In this document: in pieces, positions 1 to 9,790 of the stretch
Position numbering within the stretch: position 1 is the first letter of the stretch
How the letters are laid out: every line of letters starts with the position of its first letter
Assembly: GCA_913778495.1 (NCBI GenBank)
Contig: CAJYVD010000013.1
Span: forward strand, 293,832-357,831
Reading direction: 5' to 3'
DNA: 64,000 bases
From: an uncultured Pantoea sp.
GTDB lineage: Bacteria; Pseudomonadota; Gammaproteobacteria; Enterobacterales; Enterobacteriaceae
Notes under the pieces: generated by a model
The model's database searches: none
The model's input: the letters and a program-made list of their open reading frames with translations, nothing else
Told to the model about the DNA's origin: nothing
Program-made: the position numbers and the translations under genes

Positions 1-170
1 TTAATGGCAAACAGGCTGCCGTCCTTCTCACACGTCAGCATCACCTCTTCACGGGTAAAAGGCCACTTGTCTTTACCGATCTCGAAACGGCTTACGGTGA
101 TAATTTGTGCCGCCATCGCCTGGCCGCACAGCGCCAGCAGAACGCAGGCGGGAATGACTTTTTTCAGCAA
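1..170 (-). CDS. yebY: YebY-like DUF2511 periplasmic protein, C-terminus cut by window edge
   Basis: Only about the first 56 residues lie in the window. They show a signal peptide ([16 protein letters not shown], then AMA|A) followed by an [15 protein letters not shown] stretch that closely matches what I remember of E. coli YebY. No ATG fits; the frame opens with TTG at 170, behind a purine-rich AGAGGG. It lies just downstream of copD on the same strand, as yebY follows yebZ in E. coli, so a role in the same copper-linked operon is likely. The biochemical function of the family is not known to me. Confidence 0.8.
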   Translation of the reverse strand, partial: MLKKVIPACVLLALCGQAMAAQIITVSRFEIGKDKWPFTREEVMLTCEKDGSLFAI

Positions 171-197
171 AATCTTGCCCTCTTTCTCAGTGAATCC

Positions 198-1079
198 TCA
201 GGCTGGTGACAACGTGGCAAGCACGCTGACCAGCCCGACAACAATCATGGCCAGTAGCAGTTCACACTGCGTAAGGCGAATAAACAGTCGCGCCGCCCGA
301 CCGCCAGCTAAGTGAAAGCGCGGTACTAACAGATAACGATTCACCAGCGCAACGGCCACCATGGCGCCCACCAGCAGCACTTTAATCCACAGCAGCAAGC
401 TCCACAGTGAGCGCTGCCAATGCAGGGGACTTCCCGCAATAAGCACGCCATTGACGATGCCGGTCAGCAAAACCAGCGCCACGGCCAGATGCCCATAGCG
501 AGAGAAGCGCATCATGGCGCGGATCGCGTCCGCGCGAAAAGCAATCTGCCGGGCTTCGCGCATGAGCAGAAGCACCGGAAACAACCCGCCCCCCCAAAAA
601 GCAACGCCGATCAAATGTAGCGCATGGTTACTCTGTTGCAGCCACCCCAGCCACCCTTCACGCATTGCGGCATGCCCGACGCCCGCCATCAGAATCAGTT
701 GAATAAGGCCGGTCAGCAGTAAAAGACGTTGTCGCCGTACGCCGTGCCATCGCCACGCCAGCATACTCAGCAACGCGGCGCCGATGACGGCACACCATAC
801 ATGCCCCCAGCGCGTCGACAGCACGGCCAGCCACGTCGTGATATCGCCGATATTGCGCCAGTCACCGCTCATCAAACCGCTCTGCGCGCTTAGCATCAGA
901 ACCGCACTGATGGCGCTGAGCGCAGCGGCCCCCACCATCATGGTGTTTAAACGTTGGGCTAAGCGCGGGCGATAGCCACGCGGCGCGAGCAATGCGGTAT
1001 AGAAAGCGCTACCGGTGAGCAGCAGCACAGCAAAAAAATGCACCGCGCGCAGAACGATCCACAGCGTCGCTAACATCAC
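198..1079 (-). CDS. copD: CopD family copper resistance membrane protein (YebZ)
   Basis: A 293-residue, strongly hydrophobic protein with about eight predicted membrane helices, beginning with an ATLWIVLRAVHFFAVLLLTG helix. Length and composition match the CopD/PcoD family (E. coli YebZ, about 290 residues), which is thought to move copper across the inner membrane with periplasmic CopC. It overlaps the end of copC by four bases (ATGA), so the two are translationally coupled, and yebY follows. No metal-sensing operator was recognised upstream of the operon. Family assignment is firm; transport direction is not evident from sequence. Confidence 0.93.
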   Translation of the reverse strand: MMLATLWIVLRAVHFFAVLLLTGSAFYTALLAPRGYRPRLAQRLNTMMVGAAALSAISAVLMLSAQSGLMSGDWRNIGDITTWLAVLSTRWGHVWCAVIGAALLSMLAWRWHGVRRQRLLLLTGLIQLILMAGVGHAAMREGWLGWLQQSNHALHLIGVAFWGGGLFPVLLLMREARQIAFRADAIRAMMRFSRYGHLAVALVLLTGIVNGVLIAGSPLHWQRSLWSLLLWIKVLLVGAMVAVALVNRYLLVPRFHLAGGRAARLFIRLTQCELLLAMIVVGLVSVLATLSPA

Positions 1080-1453
1080 TTCACGCTGAAGCGATAGCTG
1101 CCCTGCGTTTTATGACCATCAACCGACAGCACATGCCATTTCACGTGATACTCACCCGCTACCAAAGGCTGGCTTATCGGCACGATCAACTGCGCGGGCT
1201 GCTTAGGGTTAACGGCCGCTTTTTTCAGCGCCACAGGCTGCTGGTGGTCATTCAGCAATTCGACGCCGCTGAAGGCAGGCTCGATATCTTCGCTGAATGT
1301 CAGCGTCAGCGACGTCGGCGAGGACGTTAATTGCGCATTGTCGGCAGGGGACGGCGTTTTCAGATGGGCATGCGCCAACGCAAGCCCACTAAAAAGCAGA
1401 GAGAACGTCGTCAGCATCAGCGCGCCTGCGCGAAATATCGCCTTTTTATTCAT
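1076..1453 (-). CDS. copC: CopC-type periplasmic copper-binding protein (YobA)
   Basis: A 125-residue exported protein. Residues 1-27 form a Sec signal peptide ending ALA; cleavage leaves mature His28, and an N-terminal His is the usual copper(II) ligand of CopC. The second hallmark, [13 protein letters not shown] near the C-terminus (His114), is intact. The fold expected is a small cupredoxin-like beta barrel in the periplasm that hands copper to CopD. It is the first gene of the copC-copD-yebY unit and is divergent from holE. It has few of the Met-rich motifs of plasmid-borne PcoC, so it resembles the chromosomal YobA form. Confidence 0.93.
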   Translation of the reverse strand: MNKKAIFRAGALMLTTFSLLFSGLALAHAHLKTPSPADNAQLTSSPTSLTLTFSEDIEPAFSGVELLNDHQQPVALKKAAVNPKQPAQLIVPISQPLVAGEYHVKWHVLSVDGHKTQGSYRFSVK

Positions 1454-1604
1454 CGCTTTCCCCTCATTTCATTGGCACCGGGCCGTAATGTGGCAGCAGG
1501 ATACGCCGCTGGTTGGGCCCTGTCGAGCCTTGCGGTGCGATCCAATCTCCTTGATCCGCAACGGCGAAACCATTACTTTTGCGCCTGATTGTCAGGAGAA
1601 AAAT

Positions 1605-1835
1605 ATGTCTCATAACCTTGCCCTGCTGCCGCAGGAAGAGAAAGATAAAATCAATGTGGATCTGGCGGCCGCCGGTGTGGCGTTCAAAGAGCGCTACAAT
1701 ATGCCGGTGGTGGCTGAGATGGTTGAGCGCGAGCAGCCCGAAGCGCTGCGCGACTGGTTCCGCCAACGCCTGATGACCTATCGCCAGGCGTCGCTCGGTC
1801 TCTCTCGTCTGCCCTACGAACCCAAACAGAAGTAA
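1605..1835 (+). CDS. holE: DNA polymerase III theta subunit
   Basis: A 76-residue protein, the same length as E. coli HolE. Theta binds the epsilon proofreading subunit in the Pol III core (alpha-epsilon-theta) and stabilises it. I set the start at the ATG at 1605, preceded by CAGGAGAAAAAT, instead of a longer upstream opening that runs antisense into copC; the HolE N-terminus [20 protein letters not shown] begins exactly there. exoX follows after three bases, so the two are probably co-transcribed, as their neighbouring position in E. coli also suggests. Confidence 0.96.
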   Translation: MSHNLALLPQEEKDKINVDLAAAGVAFKERYNMPVVAEMVEREQPEALRDWFRQRLMTYRQASLGLSRLPYEPKQK

Positions 1836-1838
1836 TTT

Positions 1839-2507
1839 ATGTTACGTGTAATCGATACTGAAACGTGCGGCCTTCAGGGTGGCGTGGTTGAAGTGGCCTC
1901 TGTCGATGTCATTGACGGCCAGATTGTTAACCCCATGAGCGACTTGATCTGTCCCGATCGGCCTATCAGCCGTCAGGCGATGGCCGTGCATCGCATCACC
2001 GAAGCCATGGTGGCGGATAAACCCAGCATTGAAGAAGCCATCGGTCGCTACCACGGCAGTCCGCATTACGTGGCTCACAACGCCAGTTTTGATCGCCGCA
2101 TGCTGCCCGCCCTGCCCGGAGAGTGGATCTGTACTATGACGCTGGCGCGCCAACTGTGGCCCGGCATTCGATACGGCAACCAGGCGCTGCGTCAGAGTCT
2201 GAAGCTTGACGTGACGCCACCGGCCGATCTCCATGCGCACCGCGCGCTCTATGATTGCTATGTCACCGCCGCGCTGCTGATTCGCATTATGGAAACCTCC
2301 GGCTGGAGCGTGAGTGAAATGGTGGTCCGCTGTCAGCCCGCCGAAGTCAGCGGCGATATTTTCCCTTTCGGCAAATATCGGGGACAAAGTATTGGCAGTA
2401 TCGCGCGCAAAGATCCGGGCTATTTACGCTGGGTGCTGGAAAATGTGCGCGATCTGCGCCCACCGCTGCGGCAGGCGCTGCGCAAATACGTGAAAAGCGA
2501 TCAGTGA
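1839..2507 (+). CDS. exoX: Exodeoxyribonuclease X (DEDDh 3'-5' exonuclease)
   Basis: A 222-residue DnaQ-fold exonuclease (E. coli ExoX has 220). The active-site residues are visible: Asp6 and Glu8 in IDTETCG, Asp85 in AHNASFD, and His134 with Asp139 in HRALYD, giving the DEDDh set. A C-terminal extension with [15 protein letters not shown] is the usual ExoX tail. The enzyme degrades single-stranded DNA 3'-5' and takes part in mismatch repair excision. It lies three bases after holE and its 3' end overlaps that of convergent ptrB by seven bases. Confidence 0.96.
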   Translation: MLRVIDTETCGLQGGVVEVASVDVIDGQIVNPMSDLICPDRPISRQAMAVHRITEAMVADKPSIEEAIGRYHGSPHYVAHNASFDRRMLPALPGEWICTMTLARQLWPGIRYGNQALRQSLKLDVTPPADLHAHRALYDCYVTAALLIRIMETSGWSVSEMVVRCQPAEVSGDIFPFGKYRGQSIGSIARKDPGYLRWVLENVRDLRPPLRQALRKYVKSDQ

Positions 2508-4564
2508 CCGCTTTCGCTGGTTAAGCTGCCTTGGGCGAGCCCAATCAAAAACGCGTACTCCAACGCCACCCCTTCATACGATTTAAAGCGTCCCGACTTG
2601 CCACCGTGGCCGGAGTCCATGTCGGTACACAGCAACAGCAGCGCGTCATTGGTTTTTTGCTCGCGTAACTTCGCCACCCATTTCGCAGGCTCCCAGTACT
2701 GGACCTGCGAATCATGCAAGCCGGTGGTCACCAACAAGTGCGGATACGCTTTGGCTGCGACGTTATCATAGGGGCTGTATTGGCGAATATAGCGATAAAA
2801 CTCGGCTTCCTCTGGGTTTCCCCATTCGTCGTATTCGCCGGTGGTGAGCGGGATGCTGGGATCCAGCATCGTGGTCACGACATCCACAAAAGGCACCTGC
2901 GCAACGACGCCGTTAAACAGAGACGGCGCCAAATTGATGACGCTGCCCATCAGCAATCCGCCGGCGCTGCCGCCCATGGCGTACAGCTGCTGCGGATGGC
3001 CATATCCTTTTGCCACCAGTGCTTCGGTCACGTCGATAAAGTCGGTAAAGCTGTTCATTTTTGCAAGCAGCCGCCCATCGTCATACCACTGCTGACCCAG
3101 TTCTCCTCCGCCCCGTACGTGAACAATGGCGTAGACAAAACCGCGCTCCAGCAGGCTCAGGCGGCTGGTGCCAAAGCTTGCATCCAGGCTGCTGCCGTAA
3201 GCGCCATAGCCGTACACCAGCAGCGGATTCTTGCCGCGCTGAAAATGCTTGCGGTGATAGACCAGCGAAACCGGCACCTCGGTGCCGTCGCGCACGGTGA
3301 TCCACAGGTGCTCACTTTTATACTCTTCAGAAGCAAACCCCGGCACCGGCGTCTGTTTCAGCACGCGGCGTTCTCCGGTTTCCATGTTTAGCTCAAACAG
3401 CGTAGTGGGCGTGGTCATGGACGAGTAGCCATAGCGCACGGTGTCGCTTTCAGGTGTCGGATTATAAGCCAGCCAGGTGACATAGGCAGGATCGTCAAAG
3501 GCAATACCAAAGCTCTCGCCGGTTTGCCAGTTAATTTGGCGCAGCGTGCTTACGCCGCGCTGGCGCTCCTCCACCACCAGCCAGTGACGAAACAGCTGGA
3601 AGTCCTCCATCACCACGTGATCGCGCGGCGCGATAAGCGTCTCCCAGCGCGCTTCGGCCAGCCACTGGCTGCGGTAAAGGCCAAAATTTTTACCGTCGCG
3701 ATTAGATCGAATGTAAAACTGATGGTCGTAGTGATCGATGCTGTATTCATGGTCACGGCGGCGTGGACAAAACACCTGGGGCTGTGCGTCTGGATAAGCC
3801 GCATCGATAAGCATGATCTCGCTGGTTGTGGTGCTATAAAGCGCGATCAGGATAAAGTGCTCCGAGGTGGTTTTATGCACACTCAGGTGAAAACTCTCAT
3901 CCTTTTCTTCATAGACCAGCTGGTCGTCAGATTGGGGATGGCCCAGTTCGTGTCGCCAAACCTGGTACGCCAGCAGCGTTTTCGGGTGTTTGCGCACATA
4001 GTAAAGCGTGCGCGAATCGTTAGCCCACGCCACGCTGGATGAGGCGTCAATCAGCACCTCAGGATACCAACTGCCGCTGCTTAGATTACGAAAACGAATG
4101 CCGTACTGGCGGCGTGACAAGAAATCCTCTGCCAGCGCCATCACCTGATTATCGGGCGACACGGTCAGCGCGCCCATGGTGTAAAAATCGCTGTGCGCCG
4201 CGCGCTGATTGCCATCCAGCAGCAGTTGCCACGGTTCGTTGTCAGGCGCATCGACACGCTGACGAAAATAGCCCGGATATTCATTGCCCTGCTCATAGCG
4301 GCTTTGATACCAGTAGCCATTTTTTGCATACGGCACCGAGTGATCCTGCTGCGGGATGCGATCAACGATCTCTTGCATCACCCGCTCTTGCAGGTGTTCC
4401 AGCGGCGCCATGACCGCCTTACCATAGTCGTTCTCCGCGTTCAGGTAAGCCAGCACGTCCGGGTTTTGTCGATCGTCATCGCGCAGCCAGTAGTAGTTGT
4501 CAATGCGCGTCTCGCCATGCAGCGTTAGGGCATGGGGGATTTTTTTTGCCTGCGGCTGTTTCAT
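2501..4564 (-). CDS. ptrB: Oligopeptidase B (prolyl oligopeptidase family)
   Basis: A 687-residue cytoplasmic serine peptidase (E. coli PtrB has 686) that cuts peptides after Lys or Arg. The N-terminal beta-propeller occupies about the first 400 residues, then an alpha/beta-hydrolase domain. The nucleophile Ser is near residue 531 in GGSAGG, the acid residue lies in the TTGLHDSQV region, and the His near 651 is in [10 protein letters not shown] start at 4564, where AAGGAC precedes MKQPQAKK; an in-frame ATG 24 bases earlier adds residues with no family match. It is transcribed alone and converges on exoX. Confidence 0.95.
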   Translation of the reverse strand: MKQPQAKKIPHALTLHGETRIDNYYWLRDDDRQNPDVLAYLNAENDYGKAVMAPLEHLQERVMQEIVDRIPQQDHSVPYAKNGYWYQSRYEQGNEYPGYFRQRVDAPDNEPWQLLLDGNQRAAHSDFYTMGALTVSPDNQVMALAEDFLSRRQYGIRFRNLSSGSWYPEVLIDASSSVAWANDSRTLYYVRKHPKTLLAYQVWRHELGHPQSDDQLVYEEKDESFHLSVHKTTSEHFILIALYSTTTSEIMLIDAAYPDAQPQVFCPRRRDHEYSIDHYDHQFYIRSNRDGKNFGLYRSQWLAEARWETLIAPRDHVVMEDFQLFRHWLVVEERQRGVSTLRQINWQTGESFGIAFDDPAYVTWLAYNPTPESDTVRYGYSSMTTPTTLFELNMETGERRVLKQTPVPGFASEEYKSEHLWITVRDGTEVPVSLVYHRKHFQRGKNPLLVYGYGAYGSSLDASFGTSRLSLLERGFVYAIVHVRGGGELGQQWYDDGRLLAKMNSFTDFIDVTEALVAKGYGHPQQLYAMGGSAGGLLMGSVINLAPSLFNGVVAQVPFVDVVTTMLDPSIPLTTGEYDEWGNPEEAEFYRYIRQYSPYDNVAAKAYPHLLVTTGLHDSQVQYWEPAKWVAKLREQKTNDALLLLCTDMDSGHGGKSGRFKSYEGVALEYAFLIGLAQGSLTSESGH

Positions 4565-4675
4565 AAAAAGTCCTTGGCTATCAAACAATCTATTGCAAGC
4601 GTGGCACCGGACGCGCGGGTTGACAAGCCATAAACGCGATGCGCCAAGACGTTTTGCGTGGTCCTAAAAGGGATA

Positions 4676-4707
4676 ACGCGCCGGTGCTGCGAGGTGCAAC
4701 GGCGCGT
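4676..4707. other. Inverted repeat in the yebE-ptrB gap
   Basis: Arms ACGCGCCG and CGGCGCGT (8 bp, perfect) are separated by 16 bases, 42 bases past the end of yebE. No thymidine run follows on either strand, so terminator function is uncertain; it may simply mark the end of the yebE transcript. Confidence 0.35.
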
Positions 4708-4749
4708 CATCAGGAGAAACGACGAAGGGGTGGCTGTTAACCGCGATGA

Positions 4750-5391
4750 TTACGCGGCTTGCTCGGCTGCAATGTCGCGTTGAATGTCAGCCTGAACGTC
4801 CGGCGGGATTTTCAGGGCTTCACCCAATGCCGCGAGATAACTGCGCTCCATGAAATGGTCGATATCGATCGCCGCACAGCTGAGAAAATAGAGTTCAAGC
4901 GCCTCCTGCTCGTTTTTGACGTCAGCCGCCAGCGCGTGCGGATCGAGCGGACGCGACAGCGCCTGCTGGATCAGCGCTTCCGCCTGTGCGCCATACCCCG
5001 TCTGATGAATGGCGTCATCAAGATGCTGACGTTCCTTGGCATCAATGTGCCCGTCGCTTTTCGCAGCGAAGACCAGCGCGGTAACCAAGCGCGCTGCACG
5101 TTGGTCCGGCGGCGTTTCTTGCTGAGCAAACCCCGGTTCATCCTGATGCGATTCGCGTATCCGCTGTTGATATTTGCGCCACAGCACGGTTCCCGCTGCG
5201 GCGCCGCCGCCGATAATCAGGGCCTTACCGCCGTATTTCGTCAGCAGCTTACGCGCCGATTTGCTGGACACCAGCAAGCCGGCCAAGCCGCCCAACGCGC
5301 CTGGCGCCAACATGTCGCTGAGACCGCCCGCATTATGGGTGCCGCCGTTCTTAGCCAACAAGGATTGAATCTGTTGCAGCCAGTGGCTCAT
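4750..5391 (-). CDS. yebE: YebE family inner-membrane protein with TerB-like (DUF533) domain
   Basis: A 213-residue protein. Residues about 20-75 contain glycine- and alanine-rich hydrophobic stretches ([28 protein letters not shown]) that probably form a membrane segment or hairpin. The C-terminal part (from about 95) is helical and acidic, with [19 protein letters not shown], the TerB/tellurite-resistance-like signature of DUF533. In E. coli yebE is linked to envelope stress; no operator for that was identified here. yebF and yebG, which lie between yebE and purT in E. coli, are absent. Molecular function is unknown. Confidence 0.88.
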   Translation of the reverse strand: MSHWLQQIQSLLAKNGGTHNAGGLSDMLAPGALGGLAGLLVSSKSARKLLTKYGGKALIIGGGAAAGTVLWRKYQQRIRESHQDEPGFAQQETPPDQRAARLVTALVFAAKSDGHIDAKERQHLDDAIHQTGYGAQAEALIQQALSRPLDPHALAADVKNEQEALELYFLSCAAIDIDHFMERSYLAALGEALKIPPDVQADIQRDIAAEQAA

Positions 5392-5498
5392 CGTTTACCT
5401 CCCGTTTACTTTTCCGCCACCTATGCTGCCGCACGCTTTGTCAGATAACGTCAGAGGCAGCAAAGTACAGAAAAGCCACCGTCAGGATAAAGGTGAGC

Positions 5499-5514
5499 AT
5501 GCAAACGTTTTCGT
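5499..5514 (+). promoter_or_regulatory. PurR operator upstream of purT
   Basis: The 16 bases ATGCAAACGTTTTCGT match the PurR consensus ACGCAAACGTTTTCGT at 15 of 16 positions. It ends 38 bases before the purT start and is followed at once by a TATACT-like -10 element, so a repressor bound there would block the promoter. Seen in sequence; PurR control of purine genes is established. Confidence 0.88.
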
Positions 5515-5552
5515 ATATACTGCGCGCGCATTTTGACTGCTAAGGTGAAATT

Positions 5553-6731
5553 ATGACAACACTGGGAACCGCGCTGCGCCCTGCAGCCACGCGCGTGATG
5601 CTGTTAGGATCGGGCGAATTGGGGAAAGAGGTCGCTCTGGAGTGCCAACGTTTGGGTGTCGAGGTCATTGCGGTGGACCGCTACGCCGATGCGCCTGCGA
5701 TGCACGTCGCGCACCGTCGCCATGTGATCAACATGCTCGACGGTGATGCACTGGCCGCGCTCATCACCCAGGAGAAACCTGATTTCGTCGTGCCGGAGAT
5801 TGAAGCGATTGCCACCGATACCCTGCTGGCGCTCGAAGCCCAGGGCCAGAAAGTGGTGCCCACCGCGCGCGCCGCGCGGCTGACCATGAACCGCGAGGGC
5901 ATTCGCCGCCTGGCGGCCGAGACGCTGTCACTGCCCACCTCCACCTACCAGTTTGCCGACAGCAAAGCGGCCTTTATTGAAGCCGCGCAGCAGATTGGTT
6001 TTCCCTGCATTGTAAAACCGGTGATGAGCTCGTCGGGCAAAGGGCAAAGCTTTATCCGCGATGCCAGCCAGCTGGACCACGCGTGGGACTACGCGCAGCA
6101 AGGCGGACGCGCCGGCGCAGGCCGCGTGATTGTGGAAGGCGTGGTGAAATTTGATTTCGAAATTACCCTGCTGACCATCAGCGCCGTTGATGGCGTGCAT
6201 TTTTGTGCGCCGATTGGTCACCGCCAAGAGGATGGCGACTACCGCGAATCGTGGCAACCGCAGCAGATGAGCGCCATTGCTCTAGCGCGCGCGCAGGCGA
6301 TTGCCGCTGAAGTGGTAAAGGCGCTGGGCGGCTTCGGGCTGTTTGGTGTAGAGCTGTTTGTCTGCGGCGACGAAGTCATCTTCAGCGAAGTTTCGCCGCG
6401 TCCGCATGACACGGGCATGGTGACGCTGATTTCACAGGATCTGTCCGAGTTTGCCCTGCACGTGCGGGCGTTTTTGGGCTTACCGATTGGGGGGATTCGT
6501 CAATACGGTCCGTCTGCGTCGGCGGTTATTCTGCCGCAGCTGGAGAGCCAGAACGTTCGCTTTACGCATGTCGAAGCTGCACTGGGCGCGGGATTGCAGC
6601 TACGGCTGTTCGGCAAACCGGAAATTGCAGGCCAGCGCCGTCTTGGTGTTGCGCTGGCCACGGGCGACAGCATCGATGACGCCGTAGCCAGAGCGATCGC
6701 CAGCGCTGCGGCGGTGAAAGTTCAAGGGTAA
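5553..6731 (+). CDS. purT: Formate-dependent phosphoribosylglycinamide formyltransferase 2
   Basis: A 392-residue ATP-grasp ligase, the same length as E. coli PurT. It makes formyl-GAR from GAR, formate and ATP, the folate-independent alternative to PurN in purine synthesis. The N-terminal Rossmann-like domain carries [20 protein letters not shown] (about residues 16-35), and the ATP-grasp core carries [14 protein letters not shown] and [15 protein letters not shown]. It starts at an ATG behind AAGGTGAAATT. A near-consensus PurR box overlaps its probable promoter. It is monocistronic and convergent with eda. Confidence 0.97.
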   Translation: MTTLGTALRPAATRVMLLGSGELGKEVALECQRLGVEVIAVDRYADAPAMHVAHRRHVINMLDGDALAALITQEKPDFVVPEIEAIATDTLLALEAQGQKVVPTARAARLTMNREGIRRLAAETLSLPTSTYQFADSKAAFIEAAQQIGFPCIVKPVMSSSGKGQSFIRDASQLDHAWDYAQQGGRAGAGRVIVEGVVKFDFEITLLTISAVDGVHFCAPIGHRQEDGDYRESWQPQQMSAIALARAQAIAAEVVKALGGFGLFGVELFVCGDEVIFSEVSPRPHDTGMVTLISQDLSEFALHVRAFLGLPIGGIRQYGPSASAVILPQLESQNVRFTHVEAALGAGLQLRLFGKPEIAGQRRLGVALATGDSIDDAVARAIASAAAVKVQG

Positions 6732-6738
6732 TAACTTC

Positions 6739-6762
6739 CAGGGCGCCCGTCGCGGCGCCCTG
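6739..6762. terminator. Hairpin between convergent purT and eda
   Basis: Arms CAGGGCGCC and GGCGCCCTG (9 bp, GC-rich) with a six-base loop lie between the two stops. There is no clear T-run, so it may act as a weak or Rho-assisted bidirectional terminator. Confidence 0.5.
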
Positions 6763-6771
6763 TCCCACTTC

Positions 6772-7413
6772 TCACGACGCCGCGCCGGCCACCGCCTCAC
6801 GCGCCAGCTGCGTAATGCGCCCCCAGTCGCCGCTTTCCAGCGCCTCATGGGGTACCAGCCACGAACCGCCAATACACAGTACGCTTTTCAAGGCCAGATA
6901 GTCGCGATAGTTAGCGGGCGTGATCCCGCCGGTGGGGCAAAATCGAACCTGTGGGAATGGCCCCCCGATGGCTGACAGCGCTTTTACGCCGCCATTGGCC
7001 TCTGCGGGAAAAAATTTAAACTCGCGTAAACCGTAATCCATCCCGGTCATCAATTCCGACACCGTGCTGATGCCGGGGATCAATGGCACCGACCCCTCTA
7101 CCGCCGCCTTGAGCAAAGGCTCGGTCAGTCCCGGACTGATCGCGAACTGCGCCCCCGCGTCGGTTACCTCTTTGAGCTGCTGCGTGTTGATGACCGTACC
7201 GGCGCCAACGATCGCCTCCGGCACCTCGCGGATCATCGCGCGCAGCGCATCCATTGCCACCGGCGTACGCAGCGTCACTTCCAGCACGCGTACTCCCCCT
7301 TCCACCAGCGCGCGCGCCATGGGTACCGCATGCTCCAGTTTATTGATCACAATCACCGGTACCACCGGTCCGGTGGTGAGGATCTGTTCAGCACTCGTTT
7401 TCCAGTTTTTCAT
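6772..7413 (-). CDS. eda: KDPG/KHG aldolase
   Basis: A 213-residue class I aldolase (E. coli Eda has 213) that splits 2-keto-3-deoxy-6-phosphogluconate into pyruvate and glyceraldehyde 3-phosphate, and also acts on 2-keto-4-hydroxyglutarate. The catalytic Glu lies in [10 protein letters not shown] and the Schiff-base Lys in [12 protein letters not shown]; the phosphate-binding CPTGGI is present. In E. coli the order is zwf-edd-eda; here zwf ends only 181 bases upstream and no edd lies between, so at this locus eda cannot be fed by the Entner-Doudoroff dehydratase. It may serve uronate catabolism or hydroxyketoglutarate turnover instead. Confidence 0.96.
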   Translation of the reverse strand: MKNWKTSAEQILTTGPVVPVIVINKLEHAVPMARALVEGGVRVLEVTLRTPVAMDALRAMIREVPEAIVGAGTVINTQQLKEVTDAGAQFAISPGLTEPLLKAAVEGSVPLIPGISTVSELMTGMDYGLREFKFFPAEANGGVKALSAIGGPFPQVRFCPTGGITPANYRDYLALKSVLCIGGSWLVPHEALESGDWGRITQLAREAVAGAAS

Positions 7414-7558
7414 TGCATTTCCTTAGGCAAATTCGGCGCGGCTGCCGCCCGGGACAAGAGAGGGATCTACCATACAAGATTGGCAGGCGTGACGTCCATC
7501 GGCCTCTTTCTGTTTTTGAAACCCCGGTTCAATTTTTATTTGGGCAGACACCAGATAC

Positions 7559-7586
7559 AAAAAAGCCCGCTCGCTGGCGGGCTTTT
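7559..7586 (-). terminator. Rho-independent terminator of zwf
   Basis: Stem GCCCGC/GCGGGC extended by A-T pairs, with a six-base TCGCTG loop, then six T on the minus strand. It lies nine bases beyond the zwf stop and separates zwf from eda. Confidence 0.85.
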
Positions 7587-7594
7587 GGGACGGT

Positions 7595-9070
7595 TTACTC
7601 GAATTCGTTCCAGGAACGTCCATCGCGCGTAATCATCGCCACGGACGCCACCGGCCCCCATGTGCCTGCCTGATACGGCTTCGACGCGTCGCCGTCTGCT
7701 CCCCACGCTTCAATGATGGAATCCACGTAGGCCCACGCCGCTTCCACTTCATCGCGGCGGACAAACAGCGCCTGAATCCCGCGCATGCTTTCCAGCAGCA
7801 GGCGCTCGTAAGCGTCCGCCAGGTGCGACTGGTTGAACGTTTCGGAATAGCTCAGGTCAAGCTTGGTGGTTTGCAGCTTGTGTTTGTGATCCAGCCCTGG
7901 CACTTTGTTCAGGATCTCGATATCTACGCCTTCGTCCGGCTGCAGGCGAATGGTCAGCTTGTTCTGCGGCAGTTCTGAGTAAGAATCTTTAAACAGGTTC
8001 ATTTCCGGGTTTTTGAAGTACACCACCACTTCTGAACATTTGGTCGGCAAACGCTTACCGGTGCGCAAATAAAAAGGCACGCCAGCCCAGCGCCAGTTGT
8101 CGATATCTACGCGAATGGCGACAAATGTTTCTGTGGCGCTCTGCTTGTTGGCCCCCTCTTCTTCCAGATAGCCCGGCACTTTTTTGCCCTGCACGAATCC
8201 GGCGGTGTACTGACCACGCACGGTTTTTTCGCGCACGTTAGTCTGGTCGATGCGGCGCAGCGAACGCAGCACTTTGACTTTCTCATCGCGAATCGCATCG
8301 GCGGAGAGGTCAGACGGTGGGGACATGGCAATCATGGTCAGAATTTGCAACAGGTGATTCTGAATCATATCGCGCATCTGGCCTGCTTTATCAAAGTAGC
8401 CCCAGCGGCCCTCGATGCCGACCTCTTCGGCCACGGTGATCTGCACGTGGTCGATGGTGCGGTTGTCCCAGTTGTTGACGAAGATCGAGTTAGCAAAACG
8501 CAGCGCCAGCAGATTCAGTACCGTCTCTTTACCCAGGTAGTGATCAATGCGGAACACCTGGCTTTCATCAAAGAATTTGCCCACGCTGTCGTTGATCTCG
8601 CGCGACGTTTCCAGCGAGGTGCCGAGCGGCTTCTCCATTACCACGCGAGCAGGTTTCGCATTGAGTTTTGCCGCACCCAATCCTTCACAGATGGCACCAA
8701 ACGTGCTGGGTGGCATGGCGAAGTAGTTAATGGTCACGCGCTCTTTTTGATCGAGCATTTTGCCCAATTTGGTGAAGTGCGACGTGTCGTTCACATCGAG
8801 GTTGCAGAAGTCGAGACGGCCGCTGAGCGTATCCCACAGCGCTTCATCAATCTTCTCTTTCATGAAGGTTTCCAACGCTTCACGCACTACCTTGGTGTAC
8901 GCCGCTTTATCCCAATCCGCACGTCCTACGCCGATAATGCGCGTATTGGCGTGAATCTGGCCGGCTTTTTCCAGTTGATACAGCGAAGGCAGCAGTTTCC
9001 GGCGAGCAAGATCGCCTTTGGCACCGAAAATCACCAGATCGCATGCCTGGGCTGTTTGTGTTACCGCCAT
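7595..9070 (-). CDS. zwf: Glucose-6-phosphate 1-dehydrogenase
   Basis: A 491-residue enzyme, exactly the E. coli length, which oxidises glucose 6-phosphate with NADP+ at the entry to the pentose phosphate pathway. The nucleotide-binding GAKGDL is at residues 16-21, and the substrate-binding RIDHYLGKE is intact. The start at 9070 follows GAGGAGAGGAAA and gives the family N-terminus; the frame stays open 59 codons further upstream but without similarity. It is followed by a strong terminator and separated from pykA by a long gap that lacks hexR. Confidence 0.96.
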   Translation of the reverse strand: MAVTQTAQACDLVIFGAKGDLARRKLLPSLYQLEKAGQIHANTRIIGVGRADWDKAAYTKVVREALETFMKEKIDEALWDTLSGRLDFCNLDVNDTSHFTKLGKMLDQKERVTINYFAMPPSTFGAICEGLGAAKLNAKPARVVMEKPLGTSLETSREINDSVGKFFDESQVFRIDHYLGKETVLNLLALRFANSIFVNNWDNRTIDHVQITVAEEVGIEGRWGYFDKAGQMRDMIQNHLLQILTMIAMSPPSDLSADAIRDEKVKVLRSLRRIDQTNVREKTVRGQYTAGFVQGKKVPGYLEEEGANKQSATETFVAIRVDIDNWRWAGVPFYLRTGKRLPTKCSEVVVYFKNPEMNLFKDSYSELPQNKLTIRLQPDEGVDIEILNKVPGLDHKHKLQTTKLDLSYSETFNQSHLADAYERLLLESMRGIQALFVRRDEVEAAWAYVDSIIEAWGADGDASKPYQAGTWGPVASVAMITRDGRSWNEFE

Positions 9071-9225
9071 TTTCCTCTCCTCGTTGCAGGATGGTCCCGG
9101 TTTGAGCGTCCTCATCATTCCGGGTCCTGATTGTATTTTTGTTACGGCACAATGTACTTTTTTCCCCGCACCGGAACAACCCGGATAGGGTGTGGCTTTC
9201 TCTATAACTATGAATAAGATGGCGT

Positions 9226-9262
9226 AAAAAGCGGCATGTCGGCACATATCGCGCCGCTTTTT
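9226..9262. terminator. Terminator-like hairpin with no adjacent gene end
   Basis: Arms AAAAAGCGGC and GCCGCTTTTT (10 bp, perfect) around a 17-base loop give a T-run on both strands. It stands 156 bases upstream of the zwf start, pointing at no visible gene end. It could be the relic terminator of a lost hexR, the end of a small RNA, or a leader attenuator. Confidence 0.55.
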
Positions 9263-9696
9263 CTGTATCGATGTTTGTCAGGTTGGACATTCGCCGCCCG
9301 CGAAGTATGACAAAAACCGCTGACAAGCATTTATCCAGCGTTGCGCTTCAGTGGGTCGCGTCGCGCATCGACTGGCAGCCCATCAGGTTTCATCGCCCGC
9401 CCCATGGCACTTTGGGTATTTTTTGTTCGCGCTTAATCATAGTGTGATCCAGCGCATGAGATGCATAAATAGTGCATCAAATGACGTGTTTGTTCTCACC
9501 GCGCATATTGGTCGTAAGAAAAATATGATAGAACTGGCTCGCCCAGCGAATGTAACCGCTTTCACGAAGCCGTCAATGTGCTGCACTTTATCTGAACGGC
9601 GATTGTCGCCAGATAACGCTTTCTGCCCGTGCGACGCGACAAACCTGGGCGCTATGCATGACTGCGCAGCAGAAAAAGTTACTATCACATTCATCA

Positions 9697-9712
9697 TGTG
9701 AGTCGAATCACA
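9697..9712 (+). promoter_or_regulatory. CRP-type site upstream of pykA
   Basis: TGTGA-GTCGAA-TCACA carries both perfect CRP half-sites with the canonical six-base spacer. Its centre lies about 86 bases before the pykA start codon. Binding by CRP is inferred; whether it activates or represses depends on the unmapped start site. Confidence 0.75.
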
Positions 9713-9790
9713 GCCTATCAATCAGATAGAATAGGCGACCACACCGTGTCCCCGTGAGCGCGACACGATACTTAGTAAACGGAGTCCTTC

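Larger units (their letters stand above)
9071..9790. other. 720-base gap between zwf and pykA; no gene found
   Basis: In E. coli this divergent interval holds hexR (yebK); nothing resembling a RpiR/HexR protein is encoded here on either strand. It holds the zwf leader, a terminator-like hairpin at 9226-9262, a 19-base palindrome at 9460-9478 (GATGCA-N7-TGCATC) and a CRP-type site at 9697-9712. One open frame of 116 codons (from 9351) has low-complexity composition unlike a protein and is not called. Confidence 0.7.

Noticed and set aside
2714-3391. 225-codon frame antisense to ptrB
   Set aside because: Antisense to conserved oligopeptidase sequence, with Ala/Gln/His bias.
9351-9701. 116-codon frame in the zwf-pykA gap, considered as a hexR remnant
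   Set aside because: Its translation shows no helix-turn-helix or SIS-domain feature, and it overlaps apparent regulatory sequence.
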